From positions 1 through 9,390 of the forward strand of contig WRIO01000023.1 in assembly GCA_009782695.1 (NCBI GenBank): a stretch of 9,390 nucleotides of DNA. Reading direction: 5' to 3'. The DNA is from Candidatus Cloacimonadota bacterium. Lineage in GTDB: Bacteria; Cloacimonadota; Cloacimonadia; Cloacimonadales; WRIO01. The notes under the pieces were generated by a model. The model did not search any database and had not been told where the DNA came from. It saw only the letters and a list, made by a program, of their open reading frames with translations. The translations under genes were made by a program, and so were the position numbers. This document shows, piece by piece, positions 1-5,372 of this stretch; positions within the stretch are counted from its first letter, which is position 1; the number at the start of each line of letters is the position of its first letter.

Positions 1-7
1 ATAAAGT

Positions 8-688
8 ATGATTAGGACAATAGGTGGTATCACTTTTGAACTGGTAAAAAAAAACATAAAAACAGGGCGCATACAGATAAAGCCTCCTGATGGCAAGGTA
101 ATATTTCATGTCCCCTACACTTGGAATGAAGAGTCTATCGAAAAGGGTATCATCGCAAAAACACCCTGGATTCTTGAAAAAATAGCCTTAATACAGGCAT
201 TACCCCCTGTGTCTCCTACAGAATATAATGAAGGTGATATCATGTATGTTTGGGGAAAACCTTATTCTTTGCACATAGAACTGAATAAAAATGTAGATAT
301 CCAGTTAGTCGACGAGCAAGTTGTCTTATCTTTACCTCGATTGTATAGTGTTTCTATGCGAGAAGCTGTTATTTACGAGTGGTATAGGATACTTTTAGCT
401 AAAGAAATCAACAAACTTTTGCCAAAATGGGAAGGTGTCACAAAGCTAAAAACAAATTCCTGGGTAATAAAAAAAGTGAAGTCAAAATGGGGTTCATGTT
501 CCCCCAGTAAATCTCGGATTATTTTTAGCTTATATCTAGCTAAAAAACCTATCGAGTGCCTCGAGTTTATTATTTTACACGAATTACTCCACTTCAAAGA
601 AATCAAGCACAATAAAGATTTTTATGCACTAATGGATAAATATATGCCAAATTGGCGAATTTTCAACAAGCTTTTAGAAGAAAGGTAA
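8..688 (+). CDS. YgjP/SprT-like zinc metallopeptidase (DUF45, M48-like)
   Basis: This is a 226-residue soluble protein with no signal peptide or membrane segment. Its C-terminal half carries the DUF45/WLM signature: KSKWGSC at about residues 158-164, then the zinc motif HELLH at 191-195 with a third histidine at 201 (HELLHFKEIKHNKDF), and a YMPNW motif at 212-216. The histidines and Glu192 are the expected metal ligands and general base. The N-terminal 150 residues match the usual all-beta YgjP domain. Length is close to the family norm of about 230. The E. coli homologue YgjP has been reported to act on UTP, but most members are uncharacterised predicted metalloproteases, so the substrate is unknown. 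The ATG at 8 fits the family's N-terminus, but no Shine-Dalgarno is visible in the seven bases before it. The gene may belong to an operon that begins outside the window. The family call is secure; the function is not. Confidence 0.87.
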   Translation: MIRTIGGITFELVKKNIKTGRIQIKPPDGKVIFHVPYTWNEESIEKGIIAKTPWILEKIALIQALPPVSPTEYNEGDIMYVWGKPYSLHIELNKNVDIQLVDEQVVLSLPRLYSVSMREAVIYEWYRILLAKEINKLLPKWEGVTKLKTNSWVIKKVKSKWGSCSPSKSRIIFSLYLAKKPIECLEFIILHELLHFKEIKHNKDFYALMDKYMPNWRIFNKLLEER

Positions 689-922
689 CCAGAGAAAACC
701 TACATACATCCATTGCTTGTTTTCGTAGGGAACACCCTTATGAAGCGAAAGAGAAGAATATGTTGGGAGAATTGTTTCTATTGATATTATGTCCCTAACG
801 GGATACCTATTGCGTCCTGCGGACTACGAAACACCCCCTCATCAAAAAAATCAAAATTTCTGTTGACAAAAAAGGGTAATTTTCAAAAAATGGTATCATA
901 GAAATAGATAAGGAACAGAGCA
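689..922. other. Intergenic spacer with small triloop/tetraloop hairpins
   Basis: No gene is supported here. The spacer holds two short perfect hairpins: TCCC-TAAC-GGGA at 792-803 and GTCC-TGC-GGAC at 814-824. A CGTAGGGAA word near 725-733 recurs at 2381-2389. This links the spacer to the hairpin-rich spacer before flgF and suggests both contain pieces of the same dispersed repeat family. A TTGACA hexamer lies at 863-868, but no -10 box sits at normal spacing, so I do not annotate a promoter. Confidence 0.5.
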
Positions 923-1189
923 ATGAATTTGGAGAAAACTAAAACTGAAATGAAGTCAGAAAACTACAAAAACAACTCCTCTTTTTCTATTATAAAAATC
1001 AAAACTTATATTACCCCCACCCCCCCCCCGAAAAATAGACGCTTAAACGCTCAGAAACATAGCTTTACGCACTTTTTGACAGTAAAAGATACATCGAAGG
1101 TGTCTTTTGCTCTATATACGCATAAATCGGCTTATATACACAAAATCGCCTTTCGGCAAAAATATACAAATAAAGAGGAAATCAAATGA
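923..1189 (+). CDS. Possible small leader ORF with poly-C tract (doubtful)
   Basis: This is an 88-codon open frame beginning at an ATG preceded by AAGGA at suitable spacing. It ends in a TGA that overlaps the ATG of the following lipoprotein start (ATGA at 1186-1189). The product is basic, rich in Lys, Ser and Thr, with no signal peptide and no recognisable domain. It contains TPTPPPKN encoded by a C5-A-C10 run at 1014-1029, very unusual in AT-rich DNA and prone to slippage. The ATGA overlap is what translational coupling would look like, so the ORF could be a leader for the surface protein. It could equally be an untranslated 5' region that happens to be open. Amino acid composition looks like translated noncoding DNA, so I lean against a stable protein. 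Confidence 0.22.
   Translation: MNLEKTKTEMKSENYKNNSSFSIIKIKTYITPTPPPKNRRLNAQKHSFTHFLTVKDTSKVSFALYTHKSAYIHKIAFRQKYTNKEEIK
1020..1029. repeat. C10 homopolymer tract
   Basis: Ten consecutive C residues, preceded by a C5 run and a single A (1014-1019), lie about 160 bases upstream of the lipoprotein start. Homopolymers of this length mutate by strand slippage. In many bacteria such tracts drive phase variation of surface proteins, here either by shifting the leader frame or by changing spacing in the 5' region. The tract is seen directly; the regulatory role is inference. Confidence 0.6.
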
Positions 1190-1251
1190 AAAAGAGCATT
1201 GTATCTATTATAGTAATCATATTAATGATTGGATTGACCGCTTGTGGCTAA
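1186..1251 (+). pseudogene. Lipoprotein signal peptide cut off by a frameshift
   Basis: An ATG at 1186, with a good Shine-Dalgarno (AGAGGA at about 1174-1179), opens a short frame with a lysine n-region (MKKS), a hydrophobic core rich in Ile and Val, and a textbook lipobox LTAC, with the acceptor Cys at 1243-1245. The frame then reads one Gly and stops at TAA (1249-1251). Skipping one base just after the Cys codon (the G run at 1246-1247) continues directly into the leucine-rich-repeat frame as LTAC-AKGTDGLKY. This strongly suggests that 1186-2305 was, or is, a single lipoprotein gene. The extra base could be a real inactivating mutation, a reversible variant or a sequencing/assembly error. 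No slippery heptamer or other programmed-frameshift signal is obvious. Confidence 0.75.
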
Positions 1252-2305
1252 GGGAACTGATGGATTAAAATATGACCTGGTGAATCAGAATACAGGATAT
1301 GAAGTATCGAAAGGAACTACACCTGCGAATAAACCTATAATCATATCAGCTACCTACAATAAACTTCCTGTGACGAAAATCGCAGATAACGGATTTGCTG
1401 ACTACTCTATGATGACAGAAATAAAGTTGCCAAACACTATCTCTGAAATAGGAAACAACGCTTTTAAGGGTTGTAGTAGTTTGAATAAGATAGACCTTCC
1501 AAATTCTATAACTACGATAGGAGACAACGCTTTTAAGGGTTGTAGTAGTTTGAATAAGATAGACCTTCCAAATTCTATAACTACGATAGGAGCAAACGCA
1601 TTTTCAGGTTGCTCTAACATAACGATATTAAAAATACCCTCTACTTTGACTAAAATTGGTAATTATGCTTTTTCTGGGTTGTCTAATATTACAAATATAG
1701 TCATCCCAAATACTGTGACGGAGATTGGAGAAGGTGCTTTCGCAGGTTGTAATAGTTTAGATGTAGTGACAATACCTAAAAGTGTGACTAAATTAGGCTA
1801 TTTTGCTTTTGATAGGGAAAAGGTCGTCTTTCCCGAAGGCACCTATTTTGTTAGTTATAAAGGTCCCGCTGGTGGATTAGTCTTTTATGATAAGGGTAGC
1901 GAGTCGAATGGTTGGAGATATTTAGAGGCAGCACCTGCCTCGAGTGAAACGAAAAAAGAGTGGGGACCATATAAGAGTATAAATGGAACAAGCACAGGCA
2001 TCGGTACAGGCAAGCAAAACACTGATATCATAGTAAAGGCATTAGGCAAAGGTTATGCGGCTGGATTTTGTGCAGAACTTTCAATAAATGGCTTTAAAGA
2101 CTGGTTTTTACCCAGTAAAGACGAGCTGAACCTGATGTATCAAAACCTACACAGGCGAAGCTTGGGTGGTTTTGATGCAGAATGGTACTGGTCGTCTTCT
2201 GAGTACGCCAACTTCTACGCGTGGACTCAGTATTTCAATAGTGGCGGTCAGAACTACTTCAGCAAGGATTATACTTATAGGGTGAGAGCTGTTCGGGCTT
2301 TTTGA
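1244..2305 (+). CDS. BspA-type leucine-rich-repeat surface protein with C-terminal DUF1566/FGE-like domain
   Basis: The 353-codon frame starts at a GTG with no convincing ribosome site. The natural start is probably the ATG at 1186, one frame away, which would supply a lipoprotein signal. From residue 51 the protein carries LRR_5 (BspA-type) repeats with exact 23-residue spacing: Phe at 51, 74, 97, 120, 143, 166 and 189, each in a context such as NAFKGCSSL followed by a ...LPNSITTIG strand. From about residue 205 a second domain begins (GPAGGLVFYDKG, then GWRYLEAAP, DWFLPSKDELNLMY, YWSSSEY) and ends RVRAVRAF. This is the DUF1566/FGE-sulfatase-like fold, related to C-type lectins. The protein is likely a surface-displayed binding or adhesion protein anchored at the outer membrane. 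Two repeats are identical at the DNA level, indicating recent duplication. The C-terminal 40 residues resemble the variable regions of retroelement-diversified proteins. Confidence 0.85.
   Translation: MAKGTDGLKYDLVNQNTGYEVSKGTTPANKPIIISATYNKLPVTKIADNGFADYSMMTEIKLPNTISEIGNNAFKGCSSLNKIDLPNSITTIGDNAFKGCSSLNKIDLPNSITTIGANAFSGCSNITILKIPSTLTKIGNYAFSGLSNITNIVIPNTVTEIGEGAFAGCNSLDVVTIPKSVTKLGYFAFDREKVVFPEGTYFVSYKGPAGGLVFYDKGSESNGWRYLEAAPASSETKKEWGPYKSINGTSTGIGTGKQNTDIIVKALGKGYAAGFCAELSINGFKDWFLPSKDELNLMYQNLHRRSLGGFDAEWYWSSSEYANFYAWTQYFNSGGQNYFSKDYTYRVRAVRAF
1455..1592 (+). repeat. Perfect 69-bp tandem duplication inside the LRR coding region
   Basis: Positions 1455-1523 and 1524-1592 are identical over 69 bases, exactly one 23-residue leucine-rich repeat. 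The flanking bases differ at once on both sides (A1454 versus G1523, A1524 versus C1593), so there are exactly two full copies. Other repeats in the gene have diverged well beyond this. The duplication is therefore recent and in frame, and is a natural site for repeat-number change by recombination or slippage. Confidence 0.95.
2183..2305 (+). other. Candidate retroelement-type variable region at the 3' end of the LRR gene
   Basis: The last 41 codons encode the YWSSSEY...RVRAVRAF tail of the DUF1566/FGE-like domain. Likely surface positions use a cluster of C-ending codons (TAC GCC AAC TTC TAC at 2204-2218; AAC TAC TTC AGC at 2252-2263), all reachable from AAC by changing adenines. That pattern and position are what adenine-directed mutagenesis by a diversity-generating retroelement leaves. 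No template repeat or reverse transcriptase is found in this window, so the call rests on domain type and codon pattern only. Confidence 0.4.
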
Positions 2306-2320
2306 GGGCTAACACTTAAA

Positions 2321-2350
2321 CTATTTATCTATTTAGCTATTTAACTATTT
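2321..2350 (+). repeat. 8-bp tandem repeat (CTATTTA + variable base), 3.75 copies
   Basis: CTATTTAT, CTATTTAG, CTATTTAA and CTATTT follow one another without gaps, 15 bases after the stop codon of the LRR gene. The last base of each unit varies while the first seven are constant. Function is unknown. Closeness to the candidate variable region makes it a possible landmark of that cassette. Confidence 0.85.
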
Positions 2351-2525
2351 CCGCCGAAGGCGCCGTTTTTGGAGAAATATCGTAGGGAAGGCTTACCCAA
2401 GCCTTCCGTTCACATCTGTGTGCAGCACACCGACAATTCCCATCCAATTTTGGAGGGGTGGCAGTAAATAATGACAGGTGACAATGGACAAATGACAAGT
2501 CATTAGTATTTTGTCAGTTGTAATT

Positions 2526-2808
2526 ACCAACGAAGTTGGTGGACGATGAATGCACTTCGTGCAGTTGAGGACGCTTCGCGTCGTTGAGGAGCTTCGCTCG
2601 TTGAAAGTTGAGGAAAACACATCCTTCACATTCTGCGAAGCAGACATATCATCCACATCGGAGTGGAGAGCGGGACGCTCTCCGCTACATGGCATCGTTC
2701 CCTACGGTATGAAGGGAATTCGTGCCCTAGTTACGCATCTCTCTCAACCTTCAACGAGCGAAGCTCCTCAACGACAAACGAAGTTTGTCCTCAACTGCAC
2801 GAAGTACA
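2526..2808. repeat. Array of mini-hairpins with GAA/TTC triloops
   Basis: Perfect short palindromes around a 3-nt loop are strung together: ACCAAC-GAA-GTTGGT (2526-2540), TGCAC-TTC-GTGCA (2551-2563), GACGC-TTC-GCGTC (2570-2582), GAGC-TTC-GCTC (2589-2599), TCTGC-GAA-GCAGA (2632-2644), GGAGAGCG-GGA-CGCTCTCC (2665-2683), TTCCCT/AGGGAA (2698-2718, 9-nt loop), GAGC-GAA-GCTC (2756-2766) and GACAAAC-GAA-GTTTGTC (2773-2789), plus one imperfect copy (TGCAC-GAA-GTACA, 2796-2808). The hairpins are joined by a recurring GTTGAGGA or its complement. Stem sequences differ, but loop type and linker are constant. This is a REP-like modular repeat, not CRISPR: there is no constant repeat with unique spacers. 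Confidence 0.85.
2551..2808. repeat. Large inverted repeat (arms 2551-2605 and 2750-2808)
   Basis: The reverse complement of 2750-2808 aligns with 2551-2605 almost base for base. Both arms read as three hairpins separated by GTTGAGG linkers. Outside the middle hairpin they differ at a single base (C versus T in the first stem). The middle hairpin is GACGC-TTC-GCGTC in one arm and GACAAAC-TTC-GTTTGTC in the other, so its stem differs in length and sequence but stays perfectly paired. The 144 bases between the arms hold two further perfect triloop hairpins and the TTCCCT/AGGGAA stem. The unit could be a small non-autonomous element or a fold-back structure. Confidence 0.85.
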
Positions 2809-2820
2809 CCACATTTATAA

Positions 2821-2848
2821 TTAATAATTTATAGTTAATAATTTATAA
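2821..2848 (+). repeat. 14-bp AT-only direct repeat upstream of the sigma-54 promoter
   Basis: TTAATAATTTATAG (2821-2834) is followed immediately by TTAATAATTTATAA (2835-2848), with a partial third copy just upstream (2813-2820). It ends 7 bases before the -24 element. It may be a flexible AT-rich or protein-binding stretch, but it is closer to the promoter than the enhancer sites of most sigma-54 activators, so a role is uncertain. Confidence 0.7.
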
Positions 2849-2855
2849 TCGATTT

Positions 2856-2871
2856 TGGCACAGGTATTGCA
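2856..2871 (+). promoter_or_regulatory. Sigma-54 (RpoN) promoter of the flgFGAH operon
   Basis: TGGCACA (2856-2862), four bases, then TTGCA (2867-2871) matches the sigma-54 consensus TGGCACG-N4-TTGCW at all but one base, with the invariant GG (2857-2858) and GC (2869-2870) at exact spacing. Transcription should start about 12 bases downstream of the GC, near 2881-2883, placing the flgF Shine-Dalgarno (GGAGG, 2884-2888) almost at the 5' end of the message. Sigma-54 control of rod/hook genes is well established in many flagellated bacteria and implies an activator ATPase elsewhere in the genome. Confidence 0.88.
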
Positions 2872-2898
2872 TATCAAAAAGTCGGAGGATTTATAAAA

Positions 2899-3624
2899 AT
2901 GATAAAAGGAATTTATTACAGTTCGTCTGCGATGCAATATTTAGACGAAAAGCTCGATGTGATAGCGAATAATTTAGCGAATGCTGACACATCGGGGTTT
3001 AAAAGATCAGGTGTAGCGTTTAATCAGCAGTTGACTGCGGAGCAAGCAAAATACCGCAATCAGATAGACAGCAGCCCTTTACCAGAGGGAACTATCAAGA
3101 CTTATGTAGAAAATACACAAGGTCCTATCAAGCAAACTTCAAACCCGTTTAACTTTGCTCTGGATGGCACAGGATATTTCACTGTCCAGACACCGAATGG
3201 CGTTGCCTGGACCAGAGACGGAGCTTTTACGATGAATGAAGAAGGCTACCTGACCACTTTGGATGGCAATTATGTGATGGGAGATTACGGTCCTATCCGT
3301 GCCGAAGGAAAAAAGTTCTCAGTGAGTGATCAAGGAGACATTATAGTAGATAATATAGTGGTGAATAAGCTACTATTACAAGATTTTCACAAAGACAGCG
3401 TGGTGCAAAAAGGCGGCAACTTATACTTTCCCAAAGGGGATTATATGATGTTCAAAGACCCGGACGCCAATATCCGACAGGGGTATTTGGAATCGTCAAA
3501 TGTATCCATCGTGAAAGAAATGATAGCCATGATAGCAGTAAATAGGCAATATCAAGCCAATGACAAGGCTATCAAAACACAAGATGACGCACTCGGACGA
3601 GCTGCCTCACAGATAGCAAGATAA
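2899..3624 (+). CDS. flgF: Flagellar basal-body rod protein FlgF
   Basis: This 241-residue protein begins with the rod-protein motif: a helical MIKGIYYSSSAMQYLDEKLDVIANNLANADTSGFKR region containing NNLANxxTSGFK at about residues 25-34. It ends with the matching C-terminal helix (GYLESSNVSIVKEMIAMIAVNRQYQANDKAIKTQDD). The middle DGTGYFTVQTPNG and TRDGAFTMNEEGYLTT segments are typical of the FlgE/F/G family. FlgF builds the proximal rod that crosses the periplasm. The shorter length and divergent centre, and its place directly before a clear FlgG, make FlgF the best call over a second FlgG. A GGAGG Shine-Dalgarno lies 10 bases before the ATG. It is the first gene of the sigma-54 operon, and flgG follows after 11 bases. 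Confidence 0.92.
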   Translation: MIKGIYYSSSAMQYLDEKLDVIANNLANADTSGFKRSGVAFNQQLTAEQAKYRNQIDSSPLPEGTIKTYVENTQGPIKQTSNPFNFALDGTGYFTVQTPNGVAWTRDGAFTMNEEGYLTTLDGNYVMGDYGPIRAEGKKFSVSDQGDIIVDNIVVNKLLLQDFHKDSVVQKGGNLYFPKGDYMMFKDPDANIRQGYLESSNVSIVKEMIAMIAVNRQYQANDKAIKTQDDALGRAASQIAR

Positions 3625-3635
3625 GGAGAATTAAA

Positions 3636-4424
3636 ATGATCAGATCACTATATACAGGTGCCACAGGAATGTATGCACAGCAGCTAAACATCGACAATAT
3701 CTCAAATAATTTGTCAAACACAAACACAACCGGGTTCAAAAAAACACAGCTACAATTTCAAGATTTATTATATCAAACTATAGACGAGGCAGGTATGCTC
3801 ACTTCCAGCCTAACGGTTCGCCCGGTGGAATTGACAGTCGGAAACGGTGTGAAACCCGTATCCACCTTTAAAGTATTTACCCAAGGTAATATGGAAAACA
3901 CAGGCAATCCACTCGATATGGCTATCGAAGGGGATGGCTTTTTCCAAATCAGGAGGGGTGACGGTGAGATGTATTACACTCGCTCTGGCTCTTTCCGTGT
4001 GAATGACGGCGGACAGCTTGTCCCCACAGACGGATACTATTTAGTGCCAGATATCACATTGCCAGCCGACACAGAAGCTATCAGTATCACTTTGGATGGT
4101 ATCATCCAAGCTAAACTTTACAATGACACTATGCCGATAGAATTAGGTCAAATGGAGCTTGCACGCTTTATCAATCCTGCTGGTCTAAAAAGCATAGGCG
4201 GAAACCGTTATCAAGAAACCACTGCCTCTGGGCAACCAATGCTCGGCACACCCGCTACAAACGATATGGGTGCTATCCAGCAGCGTTATTTAGAGACCAG
4301 CAATGTCGAAATAGTGGAAGAGATGGTCAATATGATAGTGGCACAACGCGGCTATGAAGTGAACTCAAAGACAGTTCGCACAGCAGAATCTATGCTCGAA
4401 ATAGCAGTAAATTTAAAGAGGTAA
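3636..4424 (+). CDS. flgG: Flagellar distal rod protein FlgG
   Basis: At 262 residues this has the usual FlgG length of about 260. It opens with MIRSLYTGATGMYAQQLNIDNISNNLSNTNTTGFKK, the classic basal-body rod signature, and ends with the conserved coiled-coil strand ETSNVEIVEEMVNMIVAQRGYEVNSKTV. The sequence between them (FTQGNMENTGNPLDMAIEGDGFFQI, YYTRSGSFRVNDGGQLV) is diagnostic of FlgG, including the FTQGN stretch. The protein polymerises into the distal rod that passes through the P and L rings and joins the hook. GGAG immediately follows the flgF stop codon and sits 7 bases before the ATG, so flgF and flgG are co-transcribed and tightly spaced. Confidence 0.96.
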   Translation: MIRSLYTGATGMYAQQLNIDNISNNLSNTNTTGFKKTQLQFQDLLYQTIDEAGMLTSSLTVRPVELTVGNGVKPVSTFKVFTQGNMENTGNPLDMAIEGDGFFQIRRGDGEMYYTRSGSFRVNDGGQLVPTDGYYLVPDITLPADTEAISITLDGIIQAKLYNDTMPIELGQMELARFINPAGLKSIGGNRYQETTASGQPMLGTPATNDMGAIQQRYLETSNVEIVEEMVNMIVAQRGYEVNSKTVRTAESMLEIAVNLKR

Positions 4425-4430
4425 TCTAGC

Positions 4431-5372
4431 ATGAAACAAACTATAGTTATACTTTTACTACTAGTCGCTGTTCAGGTCAACGCTATCACTCTAAACCTAA
4501 AAAAGGTTGTAAAAGTGACAAATGAAATGGTGATGGTGAAGCATTTGGTGGATTCCTTTGAAGGCTATGCAGAAGACTACTCCGAGATAGAATACATAGT
4601 CATAGACACCCTGCCTTTTGAGCAGAGAATGGCGAACCTCGCTAGCAGGGACATCCAAGAAAAAATAATAGCACAATACCCACAGATAGATGTCCGTATC
4701 CCCAGCTCGATAGTAGCTGTCCGTTGGGCAGAAACTAAGCTCGATGCAGAAGAACTAAAAGCAGAGGCAGAAGCATTTTTACGGATAGGATATGACCTAA
4801 GTGACGAGGCTGTCATCACTTTCCAAAATATCCCGTCTGTTACTGTCCCTGACAATAAGATAAGGTTGAGCTTTGAGACAGCTCGAACTCCTGACAATTC
4901 TAAATATACAAAAGTCATCTGTAGGGCAGAAAATAATCAGAATTTTGTCCATATCTTTTCATTTAATGTGCAAATAGAGGATTTTCAGACGGTGTATAAA
5001 GCAAAAAGAAGTATCAAAAAAGACGAGGTCATCGACCTCAATGATTTTACCCAAGTGCAAGCAAGGGTAAACCCTGTAAATATGCTGATTTCTGAAATAA
5101 GCATAACTGATAACCTGATAGCTAAAAGGTTTATCACCAAAGACGCTATACTGCAAAAGTCAGATGTAGCACCCCTGCCAGATGTAAAGACAAACGAAGA
5201 TGTAACAGTGGTGGTGCAAACAAACTCTATGCAAATGAGCTATCAAGCACTGTCAAAGGTAAATGGCTGGCTTGGGGATAGAGTGATGGTTCAAAACCCT
5301 GATTCTAAAAAGATATTCTATGCTGAAGTCATAGACAAAAATAAAGTAAAAATCGACTTGGAGGACAAATGA
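4431..5372 (+). CDS. flgA: Flagellar P-ring assembly chaperone FlgA
   Basis: This 313-residue protein begins with a Sec signal peptide (MKQTIVILLLLVAVQVNA, cleavage after Ala18) and so is periplasmic. The C-terminal third holds the SAF/ChapFlgA region: YKAKRSIKKDEVIDLNDFTQVQARVN from about residue 188, an IAKRFITKDAILQKSDV strand near 229-245, then VTVVVQTNSMQMSYQALSKVNGWLGDRVMVQNPDSKKIFYAEVID, matching the conserved end of the family where G-x-x-G-D/E and N-x-x-S-x-K residues recur. FlgA assists FlgI to form the P ring around the rod. AGAGG overlaps the flgG stop codon and serves as ribosome site. The frame overlaps flgH by four bases (ATGA). FlgI itself is not in the window, so it must be encoded elsewhere. 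Confidence 0.92.
   Translation: MKQTIVILLLLVAVQVNAITLNLKKVVKVTNEMVMVKHLVDSFEGYAEDYSEIEYIVIDTLPFEQRMANLASRDIQEKIIAQYPQIDVRIPSSIVAVRWAETKLDAEELKAEAEAFLRIGYDLSDEAVITFQNIPSVTVPDNKIRLSFETARTPDNSKYTKVICRAENNQNFVHIFSFNVQIEDFQTVYKAKRSIKKDEVIDLNDFTQVQARVNPVNMLISEISITDNLIAKRFITKDAILQKSDVAPLPDVKTNEDVTVVVQTNSMQMSYQALSKVNGWLGDRVMVQNPDSKKIFYAEVIDKNKVKIDLEDK

Larger units (their letters stand above)
2306..2855. other. 550-bp hairpin-rich spacer before the flagellar operon
   Basis: No gene is supported on either strand; the open frames here are read through repeats. The spacer holds an 8-bp tandem repeat (2321-2350), a CGCC-GAA-GGCG hairpin at 2352-2362 followed by CCG and five T (a weak terminator candidate for the LRR gene), a 9-bp hairpin GGAAGGCTT-ACCC-AAGCCTTCC (2386-2407), GTGTG-CAG-CACAC (2418-2430), a direct-repeat stretch with recurring TGACAA-like words (about 2471-2500), and the mini-hairpin array at 2526-2808. 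It looks like a landing ground for REP-like elements, and it separates two unrelated transcription units. Confidence 0.75.

Noticed and set aside
863..899. TTGACA and TATCAT as a sigma-70 promoter for the leader or lipoprotein
   Set aside because: The spacer is 25 bases, far from the usual 16-18, and no better -10 box is found at normal spacing.
2526..2808. CRISPR array
   Set aside because: The repeated parts are short hairpins with varying stems and a short linker; there is no constant 25-40 bp repeat with equal-length unique spacers.
2393..2834. Open frames on both strands in the spacer (minus 2393-2695, plus 2550-2834)
   Set aside because: They overlap each other, run through inverted repeats and hairpins, lack ribosome sites and encode low-complexity peptides created by the repeats.
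2306..2898. Template repeat or reverse transcriptase downstream of the candidate variable region
   Set aside because: I looked for a second copy of the YWSSSEY...RVRAVRAF coding stretch and for a reverse-transcriptase frame; neither is present in this window.
4577..5156. Minus-strand open frames within flgA
   Set aside because: They are antisense shadows of a clear flagellar gene.
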